64,000 nucleotides of DNA from contig DAIMGJ010000006.1 of assembly GCA_036723975.1 (NCBI GenBank), positions 1 through 64,000 of the forward strand, in the 5' to 3' direction. The stretch comes from JAILEN01 sp036723975 (GTDB taxonomy: Bacteria > Bacillota > Clostridia > Lachnospirales > Lachnospiraceae). Below are positions 16,775-25,320 of this stretch, piece after piece. Below the pieces are notes generated by a model. The model was not told the DNA's origin. It worked only from the letters and a program-made list of their open reading frames with translations, and did not search any database. The first letter of the stretch is position 1. Every line of letters starts with the position of its first letter. A program made the translations under genes and the position numbers.

Positions 16775-17833
16775 ATGAGACGTAGTAATATTATTCGTGC
16801 ATTTTCAGTTGCGTGCTGTGGGGTTATGCTGATTGGTTTCTGCTATGAAAAAAAAGATGAGACTTCTGTCGCTTTGGCTGATTCATCAACAGCGGGTATT
16901 TCTTCTGTTATTTCCGTTGATGTGGATTCAGACAGTAAAGCATACGCACTTTTAACCAGTGATTCTGATGTAGTTGTTACAGGTACCGCGGACGGAACAG
17001 TATACGGATATACCAATATCGGTATTGCTCAGGTAGACGGAAACTTAAATATTCGTAAAGAGGCTTCCGAAAACGGAGAGATTATCGGAAAGATTAAAAA
17101 TGGCGGTGCGGTAGAGATTTTAGATACCGCAGATGGCTGGGTACATGTTTCTTCCGGAAAAGTGGAAGGATATGTCAGTGCCGATTATATTGTTACAGGC
17201 CAGGAAGCTGTTGACTTGGCAAACCAGTTGGTTGCTTGGGTTGCTACAGCAACCGGTGACGGACTCCGTATTCGTAGAGAACCGAATACAGATTCACCGA
17301 TTATTATTAATGTTAGTTCCGGTGAAAAACTGGATATGATTGAAGATCTCGGAGATTGGGTTAAGGTTTCCATTGATGGTGATGAAGGATATGTATCTGC
17401 TGATTATGTTACCATTGCTCAGGAATTAGAGCATGCTATGACATTGGAAGAGATTAACTTCGGTGCAGGTGTAAACGGAACCAGAGCTTCTCTTTGTACG
17501 TTTGCTTTACAGTTTGTCGGAAACCCATACGTATGGGGTGGTACATCACTTACAAAGGGTGCCGATTGTTCGGGATTTGTTCTTTCCGTATTTGCAAATT
17601 ACGGAATCTATTTGCCACACTCATCCAGAGCACAGGCAAATTGCGGAACAAAGATTTCTGCATCTGAAGCACAGCCGGGAGATTTGTTCTTCTACGGAAG
17701 CGGATCTATCAGCCACGTTGCCATTTACATTGGTAACGGACAGATTGTACATGCGTCTAACCGCCGTACAGGAATCAAGATTTCATCCGCATACTATCGT
17801 AACCCGCTTAAGGTCGTACGCATTCTTAACTAA
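16775..17833 (+). CDS. Secreted D,L-endopeptidase: two SH3 domains plus NlpC/P60
   Basis: A cell-wall hydrolase of 352 residues, expected outside the membrane, cleaving peptide stems of peptidoglycan. The N-terminal hydrophobic signal region is residues 5-24, followed by an Ala-Leu-Ala/Asp stretch (33-36) that could be a signal peptidase I site. There are two bacterial SH3 domains (about 84-140 and 155-213) and a C-terminal NlpC/P60 domain (about 235-350). The catalytic triad is Cys265 in GADCSGF, His314 in SHVAIYIG and probably His326. It is transcribed alone from a strong promoter behind a WalR-like box and ends at a terminator, consistent with growth-linked control. Confidence 0.92.
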   Translation: MRRSNIIRAFSVACCGVMLIGFCYEKKDETSVALADSSTAGISSVISVDVDSDSKAYALLTSDSDVVVTGTADGTVYGYTNIGIAQVDGNLNIRKEASENGEIIGKIKNGGAVEILDTADGWVHVSSGKVEGYVSADYIVTGQEAVDLANQLVAWVATATGDGLRIRREPNTDSPIIINVSSGEKLDMIEDLGDWVKVSIDGDEGYVSADYVTIAQELEHAMTLEEINFGAGVNGTRASLCTFALQFVGNPYVWGGTSLTKGADCSGFVLSVFANYGIYLPHSSRAQANCGTKISASEAQPGDLFFYGSGSISHVAIYIGNGQIVHASNRRTGIKISSAYYRNPLKVVRILN

Positions 17834-17854
17834 ATAGTAATTTAAACTACTAAA

Positions 17855-17896
17855 TGGAATTTCATATATAATACTATATGCTGAAATTCCAATTTA
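17855..17896 (+). terminator. Terminator-like hairpin after the endopeptidase gene
   Basis: A perfect 10-bp repeat TGGAATTTCA/TGAAATTCCA with further inner AT pairing. The U-tail is weak (AATTTA). Confidence 0.55.
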
Positions 17897-17918
17897 CATG
17901 TTATTTATAAATATACTC

Positions 17919-17950
17919 TTTACAAAAGAAGGTATTTTTGTTAATATAAT
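17919..17950 (+). promoter_or_regulatory. rpsO promoter
   Basis: TTTACA (17919-17924) is followed after 17 bp by TAATAT (17942-17947). An overlapping perfect TATAAT (17945-17950) may be the actual -10. Transcription would start just ahead of the structured leader. Confidence 0.55.
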
Positions 17951-17960
17951 CGGCGTGTGA

Positions 17961-18012
17961 GTTTACCCTTGCTCAGTGTATCGACACTCCAGCGGACGCT
18001 TAGCAGGTGGTG
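17961..18012 (+). promoter_or_regulatory. Candidate S15-binding three-way-junction leader
   Basis: The leader folds into a closing stem (ACCCTTGCT at 17965-17973 with AGCAGGTGGT at 18002-18011) holding two hairpins: AGTGT-ATCG-ACACT and AGCG-GA-CGCT. S15 recognises a three-way junction in 16S rRNA, and autoregulatory rpsO leaders that mimic it are known in Firmicutes. The match here is structural inference by hand folding. Confidence 0.55.
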
Positions 18013-18039
18013 TATTAAAATTTTAGGAGGAATCATAGT

Positions 18040-18306
18040 ATGATCACAAAAGAAAAGAAACAGGCAATTATTGCTGAATACGCTACAACTGCCGGAGATA
18101 CAGGTTCACCGGAAGTTCAGATCGCAGTTTTAACTGCACGTATTGCAGAGCTTACCGAGCACTTAAAGGAGAACCCGAAGGATCATCATTCTCGTCGCGG
18201 ACTTCTTAAAATGGTTGGTAAGAGACGTAATCTTCTTAAGTATTTAAAGAATACAGATATTGAGAGATATCGTTCATTAATCGAGAGATTAGGTCTTAGA
18301 AAATAA
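18040..18306 (+). CDS. rpsO: 30S ribosomal protein S15
   Basis: A primary 16S rRNA binding protein of the 30S platform. The 88 residues have the typical four-helix sequence with GDTGSPEVQIAVLTARI, LTEHLKENPKDHHSRRGLL, LVGKRRNLLKYL (here MVGKRRNLLKYL) and a C-terminal YRSLIERLGLRK. TTAGGAGG precedes the ATG. It is monocistronic, with a leader that probably binds S15 itself and a strong terminator before pnp. The rpsO-pnp order is widely conserved. Confidence 0.97.
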   Translation: MITKEKKQAIIAEYATTAGDTGSPEVQIAVLTARIAELTEHLKENPKDHHSRRGLLKMVGKRRNLLKYLKNTDIERYRSLIERLGLRK

Positions 18307-18317
18307 TTTTGTTTTCA

Positions 18318-18350
18318 AGAGCGGGGTATTTTTATATTCCGCTCTAATTT
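18318..18350 (+). terminator. rpsO terminator
   Basis: AGAGCGG and CCGCTCT close a hairpin with additional inner A-U pairs, followed by AATTTTAATT. Some read-through into pnp is expected. Confidence 0.7.
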
Positions 18351-18355
18351 TAATT

Positions 18356-18431
18356 GCAGGCATGTCTTCCGAGACCACTGATAATATCAGAAATGTTATT
18401 TCTTGTATTTTCAGTAGTTTCGGCTGCCTGC
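18356..18431 (+). promoter_or_regulatory. Long hairpin in the pnp 5' leader
   Basis: GCAGGC (18356-18361) pairs with GCCTGC (18426-18431). Imperfect pairing continues inward, and the top contains AGAAAT-GTT-ATTTCT and CTGATA/TATCAG arms. It lies directly ahead of pnp. In E. coli a pnp leader hairpin is the target of RNase III-dependent autoregulation; whether this one works so is inference. Confidence 0.5.
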
Positions 18432-18457
18432 ACAAAAAAGCTATAAGGAGAAAGAAT

Positions 18458-20548
18458 ATGGCAGCAAAAACATTTACAATGGAACTTGCCGGACGTACCC
18501 TTCGTGTAGACGTAGGTCGCGTGGCAGCACAGGCGAACGGAGCAGTACTTATTCAGTATGGTGAGACTACGGTTTTATCCACTGCAACCGCATCCGATAA
18601 GCCAAGAGAAGGAATTGATTTCTTCCCTCTTTCAGTTGAATTTGAGGAAAAGTTATACTCTGTTGGTAAAATTCCGGGAGGATTTAATAAACGTGAGGGA
18701 AAGGCATCTGAGAATTCTATTCTTACTTCCCGTGTTATTGACAGACCGATGCGTCCGTTATTCCCAAAGGATTTCCGAAATGATGTTACATTAAACAATA
18801 TGGTTATGTCTGTTGATCCACAGTGTCGTCCGGAAGTTGTAGCTATGCTCGGTACAGCTATGGCAGCAACAATTTCCGATATTCCGTTTGACGGCCCATG
18901 TGCTATGACACAGGTTGGTATGGTTGACGGTAACTTTATCATTAACCCGTCTCAGGAACAGTGGGACAAGGGTGACTTAAAGCTTACAGTAGCTTCTACC
19001 TCTCAGAAGGTTATCATGATTGAAGCCGGAGCAAATGAGATTCCGGAAGATAAGATGATTGAAGCTATTTACATGGCTCATGATGTGAACCAGACCATTA
19101 TCGCTTTCATCAATCAGATGGTTGCAGAAGTTGGTAAGCAGAAGTTTACTTATACTTCATGCGCAATCCCTGAAGAGATGTTTGCAAAGATGAAAGAAAT
19201 TGTTACTCCTGCAGAAATGGAAGATGCAGTATTTACTGATGTTAAGCAGGATAGAGAAGCAAACGTTAAGGCAATTACAGAAAAATTGGCTGAAGCATTT
19301 GCTGATAACGAAGAATGGCTTGCAGTTTTGGATGAAGCTGTTTATCAGTATGAGAAAAAGACAGTTCGTAAGATGATCTTAAAGGATCACAAGCGTCCGG
19401 ATGGCCGTGCAATCGACCAGATTCGTCCACTTTCTGCTGAAATTGATTTAATTCCTAGAGTTCACGGTTCTGCAATGTTTACCCGTGGACAGACACAGAT
19501 TTGTGATATCGTTACTTTGGCTCCGCTTTCTGAAGTACAGCGCATAGACGGCTTGGATGAGTTCGTTACTGAAAAACGTTACATGCATCAGTACAACTTC
19601 CCGTCATACTCTGTAGGTGAGACAAAGCCTTCTCGTGGACCGGGACGTCGTGAAATTGGTCACGGTGCTTTGGCTGAACGTGCATTACTTCCGGTATTGC
19701 CTTCAGTGGAAGAGTTCCCATATACCATTCGTGCAGTATCCGAGACCTTTGAATCAAACGGATCTACATCAATGGCATCTACCTGTGCAAGCTGTATGTC
19801 ACTTATGGCTGCAGGTGTTCCGATTAAGAAGATGGTTGCAGGTATTTCTTGTGGTCTTGTTACCGGAGATACCGATGATGACTACATAGTACTTACAGAT
19901 ATCCAGGGCTTGGAAGATTTCTTCGGAGACATGGACTTTAAGGTAACCGGTACAAAAGATGGTATTACCGCAATCCAGATGGATATCAAGATTCACGGAC
20001 TTACCAGACCAATCGTTGAAGAAGCAATTCGTCGTACAAGAGAAGCAAGATTCTTCATTATGGATACATGTATGTCCAAGGCAATCGCTGAACCACGTAA
20101 GGAAGTATCTAAATATGCTCCAAAGATTATTCAGATTCGGATTGATCCTGCAAAGATTGGTGATGTTGTTGGACAGCGTGGTAAGACAATTAACGAGATT
20201 ATCGAACGCACAGGCGTTAAGATTGATATTACCGATGACGGTGCCGTATCTGTATGCGGAACGGATCCTGAAAAGATGGATGAAGCCGTTAAGATGATTC
20301 AGATTATCACAACTGATTTTGAAAAAGGACAGAAGTTCACCGGTAAAGTAATCAGCATTAAGGAATTCGGTGCTTTCGTTGAATTCGCTCCGGGCAAAGA
20401 GGGAATGGTTCACATTTCTAAGATTGCCAACGAAAGAATTGAGCATGTAGAAGATGTTCTTACTTTAGGCGATACCGTTAATGTGGTTTGCTTAGGCAAG
20501 GATAAGATGGGAAGAATCAGCTTCTCCATCAAAGACGCTGAAAACTAA
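18458..20548 (+). CDS. pnp: Polyribonucleotide nucleotidyltransferase (PNPase)
   Basis: A 3'-5' phosphorolytic exoribonuclease of RNA decay. The 696 residues comprise a first RNase PH domain (about 1-220), a helical domain, a second RNase PH domain (about 310-540, with MFTRGQTQ and TDIQGLEDFFGDMDFKV), a KH domain (GDVVGQRGKTINEIIERT, about 560-600) and an S1 domain (GKVISIKEFGAFVEFAPGKEGMVHIS, about 625-690). The ATG at 18458 has AAGGAG upstream and matches the family N terminus. The frame is open back to 18362, but that stretch is the leader hairpin. A terminator follows. Confidence 0.96.
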   Translation: MAAKTFTMELAGRTLRVDVGRVAAQANGAVLIQYGETTVLSTATASDKPREGIDFFPLSVEFEEKLYSVGKIPGGFNKREGKASENSILTSRVIDRPMRPLFPKDFRNDVTLNNMVMSVDPQCRPEVVAMLGTAMAATISDIPFDGPCAMTQVGMVDGNFIINPSQEQWDKGDLKLTVASTSQKVIMIEAGANEIPEDKMIEAIYMAHDVNQTIIAFINQMVAEVGKQKFTYTSCAIPEEMFAKMKEIVTPAEMEDAVFTDVKQDREANVKAITEKLAEAFADNEEWLAVLDEAVYQYEKKTVRKMILKDHKRPDGRAIDQIRPLSAEIDLIPRVHGSAMFTRGQTQICDIVTLAPLSEVQRIDGLDEFVTEKRYMHQYNFPSYSVGETKPSRGPGRREIGHGALAERALLPVLPSVEEFPYTIRAVSETFESNGSTSMASTCASCMSLMAAGVPIKKMVAGISCGLVTGDTDDDYIVLTDIQGLEDFFGDMDFKVTGTKDGITAIQMDIKIHGLTRPIVEEAIRRTREARFFIMDTCMSKAIAEPRKEVSKYAPKIIQIRIDPAKIGDVVGQRGKTINEIIERTGVKIDITDDGAVSVCGTDPEKMDEAVKMIQIITTDFEKGQKFTGKVISIKEFGAFVEFAPGKEGMVHISKIANERIEHVEDVLTLGDTVNVVCLGKDKMGRISFSIKDAEN

Positions 20549-20557
20549 AATTTATTG

Positions 20558-20592
20558 GCGCATCCTTAAATCTTTAAGGGTGCGCTTATTTT
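20558..20592 (+). terminator. pnp terminator
   Basis: GCGCATCCTTAAA pairs with TTTAAGGGTGCGC around a 2-nt loop and is followed by TTATTTTAT. Confidence 0.85.
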
Positions 20593-20610
20593 ATGTTGAG
20601 GTATTTGGTT

Positions 20611-21840
20611 TTGAGTAAAGTAATCGTAATCGGTGGTGGCGCCGCAGGAATGATGGCTGCATATTCGGCCGGCCTTTGTGGACATGAGGTCACTTTATAT
20701 GAAAAAAACGAAAAACTCGGAAAAAAAATATATATTACCGGAAAAGGCAGATGCAATTTTACCAATGCCGTAACAGTGGATGAGTTTTTAAAACATGTGG
20801 TTTCCAATGAGAAGTTTCTCTACAGTGCGCTTTATACTTTAGACCCTGATGGTGTTATGGCGTTTATGGAGCAGTGGGGAACCCCGATAAAGGTGGAACG
20901 GGGGAATCGTGCGTTTCCTCAGTCCGATCATGCATCGGATATTACCAAAGCCCTAAAAAATGCAATGGATTCTGTGGGGGTTAAGATCTGCTTAAATACC
21001 GAAGTTGAGGATATACTTGTCGCAGATAACAGAGTCGGTGGTGTTTTACTTGCAAACGGGAAAAAAGATCACTCTGATGCTGTAATTTTAGCAACGGGAG
21101 GACTTTCTTATCCAACTACCGGTTCAACGGGAGACGGCTATACCTTTGCGGAGCGTTTGCGCATAAAAGTGGAACCTTTGTATCCGGCGTTGGTTCCCTT
21201 TGAGGTAAAAGAAAAGGATATCTTAGACCTACAGGGGCTTTCTCTTAAAAATGTATCGGTTAAGGTATGCGATGATAAAAAGACCTACTACGAGGATTTT
21301 GGCGAAATGCTGTTTACACATTTTGGTATCAGTGGTCCTCTGGTTTTGTCAGCTTCTTCAAAGGTTACGAGTATTCTGTCCCACAGCGTACTTCACTTTT
21401 TCATAGATTTTAAGCCTGTCTTAAGTTATGATAAGTTAAATGAGAAACTGCTTCGTATGATTTCGGAGAACCCCAAAAAGAAGGTATCTTTTGTGCTTTG
21501 TGATATGCTTCCGAAGAAGCTGGCACAGGTGGTAGAGATGCGTTTGGATATTCCGCCAAAAAAGAATCTTTCTGATTTAACAAAGGAAGAACGACATCAG
21601 ATTATTTTAGGATTAAAAGAATTTCATCTTACCCTTACAAAGACCAGAGGGTTTAAAGAAGCAATCGTCACACAGGGCGGGATTTCCGTAAAAGAGGTGA
21701 ATCCTTCTACAATGGAAGCAAAGAATGTCCCCGGCCTTTTTGTCTGCGGAGAGGTGTTGGATGTGGATGCCTTTACCGGAGGATTCAATCTTCAAATTGC
21801 ATTTTCAACCGGATATTTAGCCGGAATCAGTATTTCCTAG
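20611..21840 (+). CDS. HI0933/BaiN-type FAD-dependent oxidoreductase
   Basis: A flavoprotein of the HI0933 (YhiN/BaiN) family, 409 residues from the chosen start. A Rossmann FAD site VIGGGAAGMMAA lies at the N terminus, followed by GKGRCNFTN. A TGGLSYPTTGSTGDG block is central, and the C-terminal FAD signature reads GEVLDVDAFTGGFNLQIAFSTG. Function varies or is unknown in this family; some members reduce bile-acid intermediates or oxidise aminoacetone, so no specific substrate is assigned. The TTG at 20611 is preferred because GAGGT lies 8 nt ahead and the N terminus then reads MSKVIVIGGG. The ATG at 20593 lacks a binding site and abuts the pnp terminator. Confidence 0.85.
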   Translation: MSKVIVIGGGAAGMMAAYSAGLCGHEVTLYEKNEKLGKKIYITGKGRCNFTNAVTVDEFLKHVVSNEKFLYSALYTLDPDGVMAFMEQWGTPIKVERGNRAFPQSDHASDITKALKNAMDSVGVKICLNTEVEDILVADNRVGGVLLANGKKDHSDAVILATGGLSYPTTGSTGDGYTFAERLRIKVEPLYPALVPFEVKEKDILDLQGLSLKNVSVKVCDDKKTYYEDFGEMLFTHFGISGPLVLSASSKVTSILSHSVLHFFIDFKPVLSYDKLNEKLLRMISENPKKKVSFVLCDMLPKKLAQVVEMRLDIPPKKNLSDLTKEERHQIILGLKEFHLTLTKTRGFKEAIVTQGGISVKEVNPSTMEAKNVPGLFVCGEVLDVDAFTGGFNLQIAFSTGYLAGISIS

Positions 21841-21849
21841 GAGGTTAAC

Positions 21850-22515
21850 ATGGGATTTAATGTAGCAATTGACGGACCTGCAGGAGCAGGCAAGAGTACC
21901 ATTGCAAAACGATTAGCAAAGGAACTTGGATTTATCTATGTGGATACGGGAGCAATGTATCGTGCCATTGGATTATATATGATGCGAAATGACATTGACG
22001 GAGCGGATGAAGAAAAAGTGTCTGCTGAAGTGGAAAAAGTGCGTGTGTCTTTGGCTTATGAAGACGGAGCACAGAAGGTGCTTTTGAACGGTGAGGATGT
22101 TTCGGGACTGATTCGTACCGAAAAGGTTTCTGCTATGGCATCTCAGACATCTGCTTATCGTAAAGTGCGTGAGCATCTTTTGGACTTACAAAGAGATATG
22201 GCGGCAAACAATGATGTATTAATGGATGGTCGTGACATTGGAACCACGATTTTACCAAATGCGGATGTAAAAGTTTATTTGACAGCATCTGTAGAAGAAC
22301 GCGCAAGACGCCGCTATGAAGAATATCTGTTAAAGGGTGAAGATGCGGATCTTGAAGAAATCAAGGAAGATATTCGAACCAGAGATCATAATGATATGAC
22401 AAGAGCAGTATCTCCGCTGAAAAAAGCGGATGATGCAATTGAAGTTGATACGTCTCATATGACCATAGATGAAGTGGTGGAGCACATAAAAAGTCTTTGC
22501 AAAGAGAGAATGTAA
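21850..22515 (+). CDS. cmk: Cytidylate kinase
   Basis: Phosphorylates CMP/dCMP to the diphosphates. The 221 residues carry the P-loop GPAGAGKSTIAKRLA at the N terminus, then FIYVDTGAMYRA, MDGRDIGTTILPNADVKVYLTA and the lid arginines ERARRR. TAGGAGG precedes the ATG. It ends directly against ispH (no gap). The cmk-ispH-rpsA order is typical for Clostridia. Confidence 0.96.
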   Translation: MGFNVAIDGPAGAGKSTIAKRLAKELGFIYVDTGAMYRAIGLYMMRNDIDGADEEKVSAEVEKVRVSLAYEDGAQKVLLNGEDVSGLIRTEKVSAMASQTSAYRKVREHLLDLQRDMAANNDVLMDGRDIGTTILPNADVKVYLTASVEERARRRYEEYLLKGEDADLEEIKEDIRTRDHNDMTRAVSPLKKADDAIEVDTSHMTIDEVVEHIKSLCKERM

Positions 22516-23370
22516 ATGAGAAAAGTAGTGGTTGCGGAAAGCGCAGGCTTTTGCTTTGGGGTAAAGCGTGCGGTGGAAATAGTGGAAAATCAAATAAAAT
22601 CGTGTCCCGATAAACCTATTTATACTTACGGACCCATTATACATAATGAAATTGTGGTATCTGAGTTTGAATCAAGCGGAGTAAAGGTTTTGGAAGAAGA
22701 TATGCCAATGGACTCCGTAACACCCGGAATCGTGATTATTCGTTCCCACGGCGTTGCCAAGAGAGTAATTGCGGATTTGGAGAAAAGAGGCTTTGAAATC
22801 GTAGATGCTACCTGTCCTTTTGTTTTAAAAATCCATAAACTTGTGCAGGAATTTGATGAGTTGGGATATCAAATTGTGATTGTGGGAAATGAGACACATC
22901 CTGAGGTTAGCGGTATCATTGGTTGGATTCCCAGTGGGCAATATCATTGTATTTCTTCCCCGGAAGAGTTTGATGCTTTGAATCTTCCAAAGGATAAAAC
23001 CATTGGAATTGTATCGCAAACTACCTTTAATTATGATAAATTTCAAGAATTGGTTGAAATAATACATCAAAAAGGGTATGATATATGTGCTAAAAATACA
23101 ATTTGCTCTGCGACAGAAGAAAGACAAAAGGAAGCGGTTCGTATTTCTCAAAATTCAGAGGCTATGATCGTCATCGGAGGAAAATCCTCCTCCAATTCCA
23201 GAAAACTTTTCGAAATATGTCAGGAAAATTGTAAGAATACTTACTTTATACAGACAAAAGATGATTTAGATTTGTCGGTACTTCAATCCATTGACGGTGT
23301 AGGTATTACAGCGGGGGCTTCCACCCCAAAAAAAATTATTGAGGAGGTTCAAGAGAAATGCCAGAATTGA
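22516..23370 (+). CDS. ispH: 4-hydroxy-3-methylbut-2-enyl diphosphate reductase IspH
   Basis: The last enzyme of the MEP isoprenoid pathway, making IPP and DMAPP with a 4Fe-4S cluster. The 284 residues show the three cluster cysteines in GFCFGVKRAV, ATCPFV and NTICSATEERQ. The HG of IRSHGVAKRV and the C-terminal GASTPKKIIEEV are also present. It starts immediately after cmk and overlaps the S1-protein gene by 13 nt in another frame. Many clostridial relatives encode IspH and S1 as one fused protein; here they are two coupled genes. Confidence 0.95.
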   Translation: MRKVVVAESAGFCFGVKRAVEIVENQIKSCPDKPIYTYGPIIHNEIVVSEFESSGVKVLEEDMPMDSVTPGIVIIRSHGVAKRVIADLEKRGFEIVDATCPFVLKIHKLVQEFDELGYQIVIVGNETHPEVSGIIGWIPSGQYHCISSPEEFDALNLPKDKTIGIVSQTTFNYDKFQELVEIIHQKGYDICAKNTICSATEERQKEAVRISQNSEAMIVIGGKSSSNSRKLFEICQENCKNTYFIQTKDDLDLSVLQSIDGVGITAGASTPKKIIEEVQEKCQN

Positions 23371-24479
23371 GCTTTGAACAAATGTTGGAAGAATCTTTTA
23401 AAACAATAAGAAATGGAGAAGTGGTTGAAGGTACCGTTATTTCAGTTAAACCTGATGAGATCGTATTAAACATCGGTTACAAATCTGACGGAATCATTAC
23501 ACGTTCCGAATATACCAACGATAATAACCTTGATCTTACAACAGTAGTTAATGTAGATGATCAGATGACCGCTAAGGTCTTGAAAGTAAACGACACAGAT
23601 GGAGTTGTTTTACTTTCTTATAAGAGACTTGCTCAGGAAAAGGGCAACGAGAGATTAAAAGAAGCCTTCGAGAATCATGAAGTATTGAAAGCAAAGGTTG
23701 TTCAGATTTTAAAGGGCGGTTTAAGTGTTGTTGTTGATGAAGCAAGAGTTTTCATTCCTGCATCATTGGCTTCCGATACTTTTGTGCGTGACTTAAACGA
23801 GTTTAAAGACAAAGAAGTTGAATTTGTTATCATCGAGTGTGATCCTCACAAGAGAAGAATCATCGGTGACTGCAAGCAGGTTCTTATGAAAGAAAAGTCT
23901 AAGGCTCAGGAAGAAGTTTTAGGACGTATCCATGTTGGTGATGTTGTTACCGGTAAGGTTAAGAATATTACAAACTTCGGTGTGTTTATCGATTTAGGCG
24001 GTGTTGACGGTCTCCTTCATGTATCTGAAATGTCTTGGGGAAGAGTTGAGAATCCTGCCAAGATGTTCAAGGTAGATGATGAGGTTAAGGTTTTCGTTAA
24101 GGAAATCAATGAGAACAAGATTGCACTTTCCAAAAAGTTCCCGGATGAGAACCCTTGGAACGAAGCTTCAGAACGTTTTGCAGTTGGTAATGTTGTTAAG
24201 GGAACCGTTGCCCGTATGACAGACTTCGGTGCATTTGTAGAATTGGCACCGGGCGTTGACGCATTGCTTCATGTTTCACAGATTTCTAACGATCATATTG
24301 AGAAGCCTGCTGATGTGTTAAAGGTAGGACAGGAAGTGGAAGCTAAGATTGTTGAGTTCCGCGAGGAAGATCACAAGATTTCCCTTTCCATTAAAGCTTT
24401 AACCGCTCCTGCTGAGGATGATGCAGATGTAGCTGATGTTGATGTTGAAGCTGTAGCTGAAGCAGAAACAGAAGAATAA
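23358..24479 (+). CDS. rpsA: S1 RNA-binding domain protein (RpsA-like)
   Basis: A 373-residue protein with four S1 domains (about 19-87, 105-174, 192-258, 277-345), each with the beta-barrel pattern (for example GKVKNITNFGVFIDLGGVDGLLHVSEMSW). It resembles the short clostridial S1 form; true S1 mRNA-unwinding function is unproven for four-domain versions. The C-terminal tail is acidic (Asp/Ala/Glu repeats). The start lies in the ispH 3' end with GAGGAGG 10 nt upstream, so translation is coupled. Domain 2 is the most divergent. cheR follows without a terminator. Confidence 0.9.
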   Translation: MPELSFEQMLEESFKTIRNGEVVEGTVISVKPDEIVLNIGYKSDGIITRSEYTNDNNLDLTTVVNVDDQMTAKVLKVNDTDGVVLLSYKRLAQEKGNERLKEAFENHEVLKAKVVQILKGGLSVVVDEARVFIPASLASDTFVRDLNEFKDKEVEFVIIECDPHKRRIIGDCKQVLMKEKSKAQEEVLGRIHVGDVVTGKVKNITNFGVFIDLGGVDGLLHVSEMSWGRVENPAKMFKVDDEVKVFVKEINENKIALSKKFPDENPWNEASERFAVGNVVKGTVARMTDFGAFVELAPGVDALLHVSQISNDHIEKPADVLKVGQEVEAKIVEFREEDHKISLSIKALTAPAEDDADVADVDVEAVAEAETEE

Positions 24480-24504
24480 ATAATTGGATTTGGGGGAATC
24501 TGAT

Positions 24505-25284
24505 ATGGATAATTATGAGAAACTCAAGGCAGATGTCCTTGCACTTACAAAGATTGATTTAAACGCATACAAAGAAAAACAGATGCGTCGTCGAATTGAT
24601 TCTCTGGTTACCAAAAGAGAATGCAAAAGCTATGATGAGTATATCGCATTGTTAAAATCCAATAAGGAAGCCTTTGATGAGTTTATCAACTTTCTTACCA
24701 TCAATGTTTCCGAGTTTTATCGTAACCCGGAACAGTGGGAATTAATGCTAAAGGATTATATCCCGGAATTGATTCAAAAGTATGGTAAGAATCTTAAGAT
24801 TTGGAGTGCCGCCTGCTCAACCGGTGATGAACCGTATTCACTTGTTATGGCATTGTCCAAATACATTGATATCAAAAACATTCATATCAATGCGACAGAT
24901 TTGGATAAACAGGTGATCGCTCAAGCTAAAACCGGTATTTATTCCGAGAAAAGTATTGAAGGTGTTCCGGAAGAGTACAAAAAGAAATATTTTACCAAAA
25001 TCGGACAGTCTTACCAGATTTCCGATGAGATTAAGCGCCAGGTTACTTTTAAGGAGCATAATCTTTTAAGAGATAAGTATTTGGACGGATGCCACATGAT
25101 TGTATGCCGTAATGTTCTTATCTACTTTACCGAAGAAGCAAAGCATGATGTTTATCAGAAGTTTGCGGATTCTTTGGTGGACAACGGTATTCTGTTTATC
25201 GGAAGTACCGAGCAGATTATGGACTACAAAGGTCTTGGATACAAGAGAAGAAGTTCTTTCTTCTACGAGAAACTTCCAAAATAA
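24505..25284 (+). CDS. cheR: Chemotaxis methyltransferase CheR
   Basis: An S-adenosylmethionine-dependent methyltransferase that methylates glutamates of chemoreceptors. The 259 residues have an N-terminal helical domain with QMRRRIDSLVTKR, then FLTINVSEFYRNPEQW, the SAM site IWSAACSTGDEPYSLVM, NATDLDKQVIAQA and CRNVLIYF. The ATG at 24505 has GGGGGA upstream; an in-frame TTG at 24484 overlaps that site and is rejected. It lies 25 nt after rpsA with no terminator, an unusual place for a chemotaxis gene, and ends at a strong bidirectional terminator. Confidence 0.92.
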   Translation: MDNYEKLKADVLALTKIDLNAYKEKQMRRRIDSLVTKRECKSYDEYIALLKSNKEAFDEFINFLTINVSEFYRNPEQWELMLKDYIPELIQKYGKNLKIWSAACSTGDEPYSLVMALSKYIDIKNIHINATDLDKQVIAQAKTGIYSEKSIEGVPEEYKKKYFTKIGQSYQISDEIKRQVTFKEHNLLRDKYLDGCHMIVCRNVLIYFTEEAKHDVYQKFADSLVDNGILFIGSTEQIMDYKGLGYKRRSSFFYEKLPK

Positions 25285-25290
25285 AATTTA

Positions 25291-25320
25291 GGGATGAAGC
25301 AAAGGCTTCATCCCTTTTTT
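25291..25320. terminator. Bidirectional terminator between cheR and the YprB-like gene
   Basis: A perfect 10-bp stem GGGATGAAGC/GCTTCATCCC with T6 on the plus side. The stop codon of the convergent minus-strand gene overlaps the T-run. Confidence 0.9.

Noticed and set aside
16775..16843. Lipoprotein signal (LIGFC) in the endopeptidase
   Set aside because: Phe at -1 does not fit the lipobox; a signal peptidase I or uncleaved signal is more likely.
18362..18457. N-terminal extension of PNPase
   Set aside because: The stretch forms the leader hairpin, lacks a ribosome binding site at its ATG, and the family N terminus begins at 18458.
19799..20446. 215-codon minus-strand open frame inside pnp
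   Set aside because: It is antisense to the conserved PNPase KH/S1 region, with no family signature or ribosome binding site.
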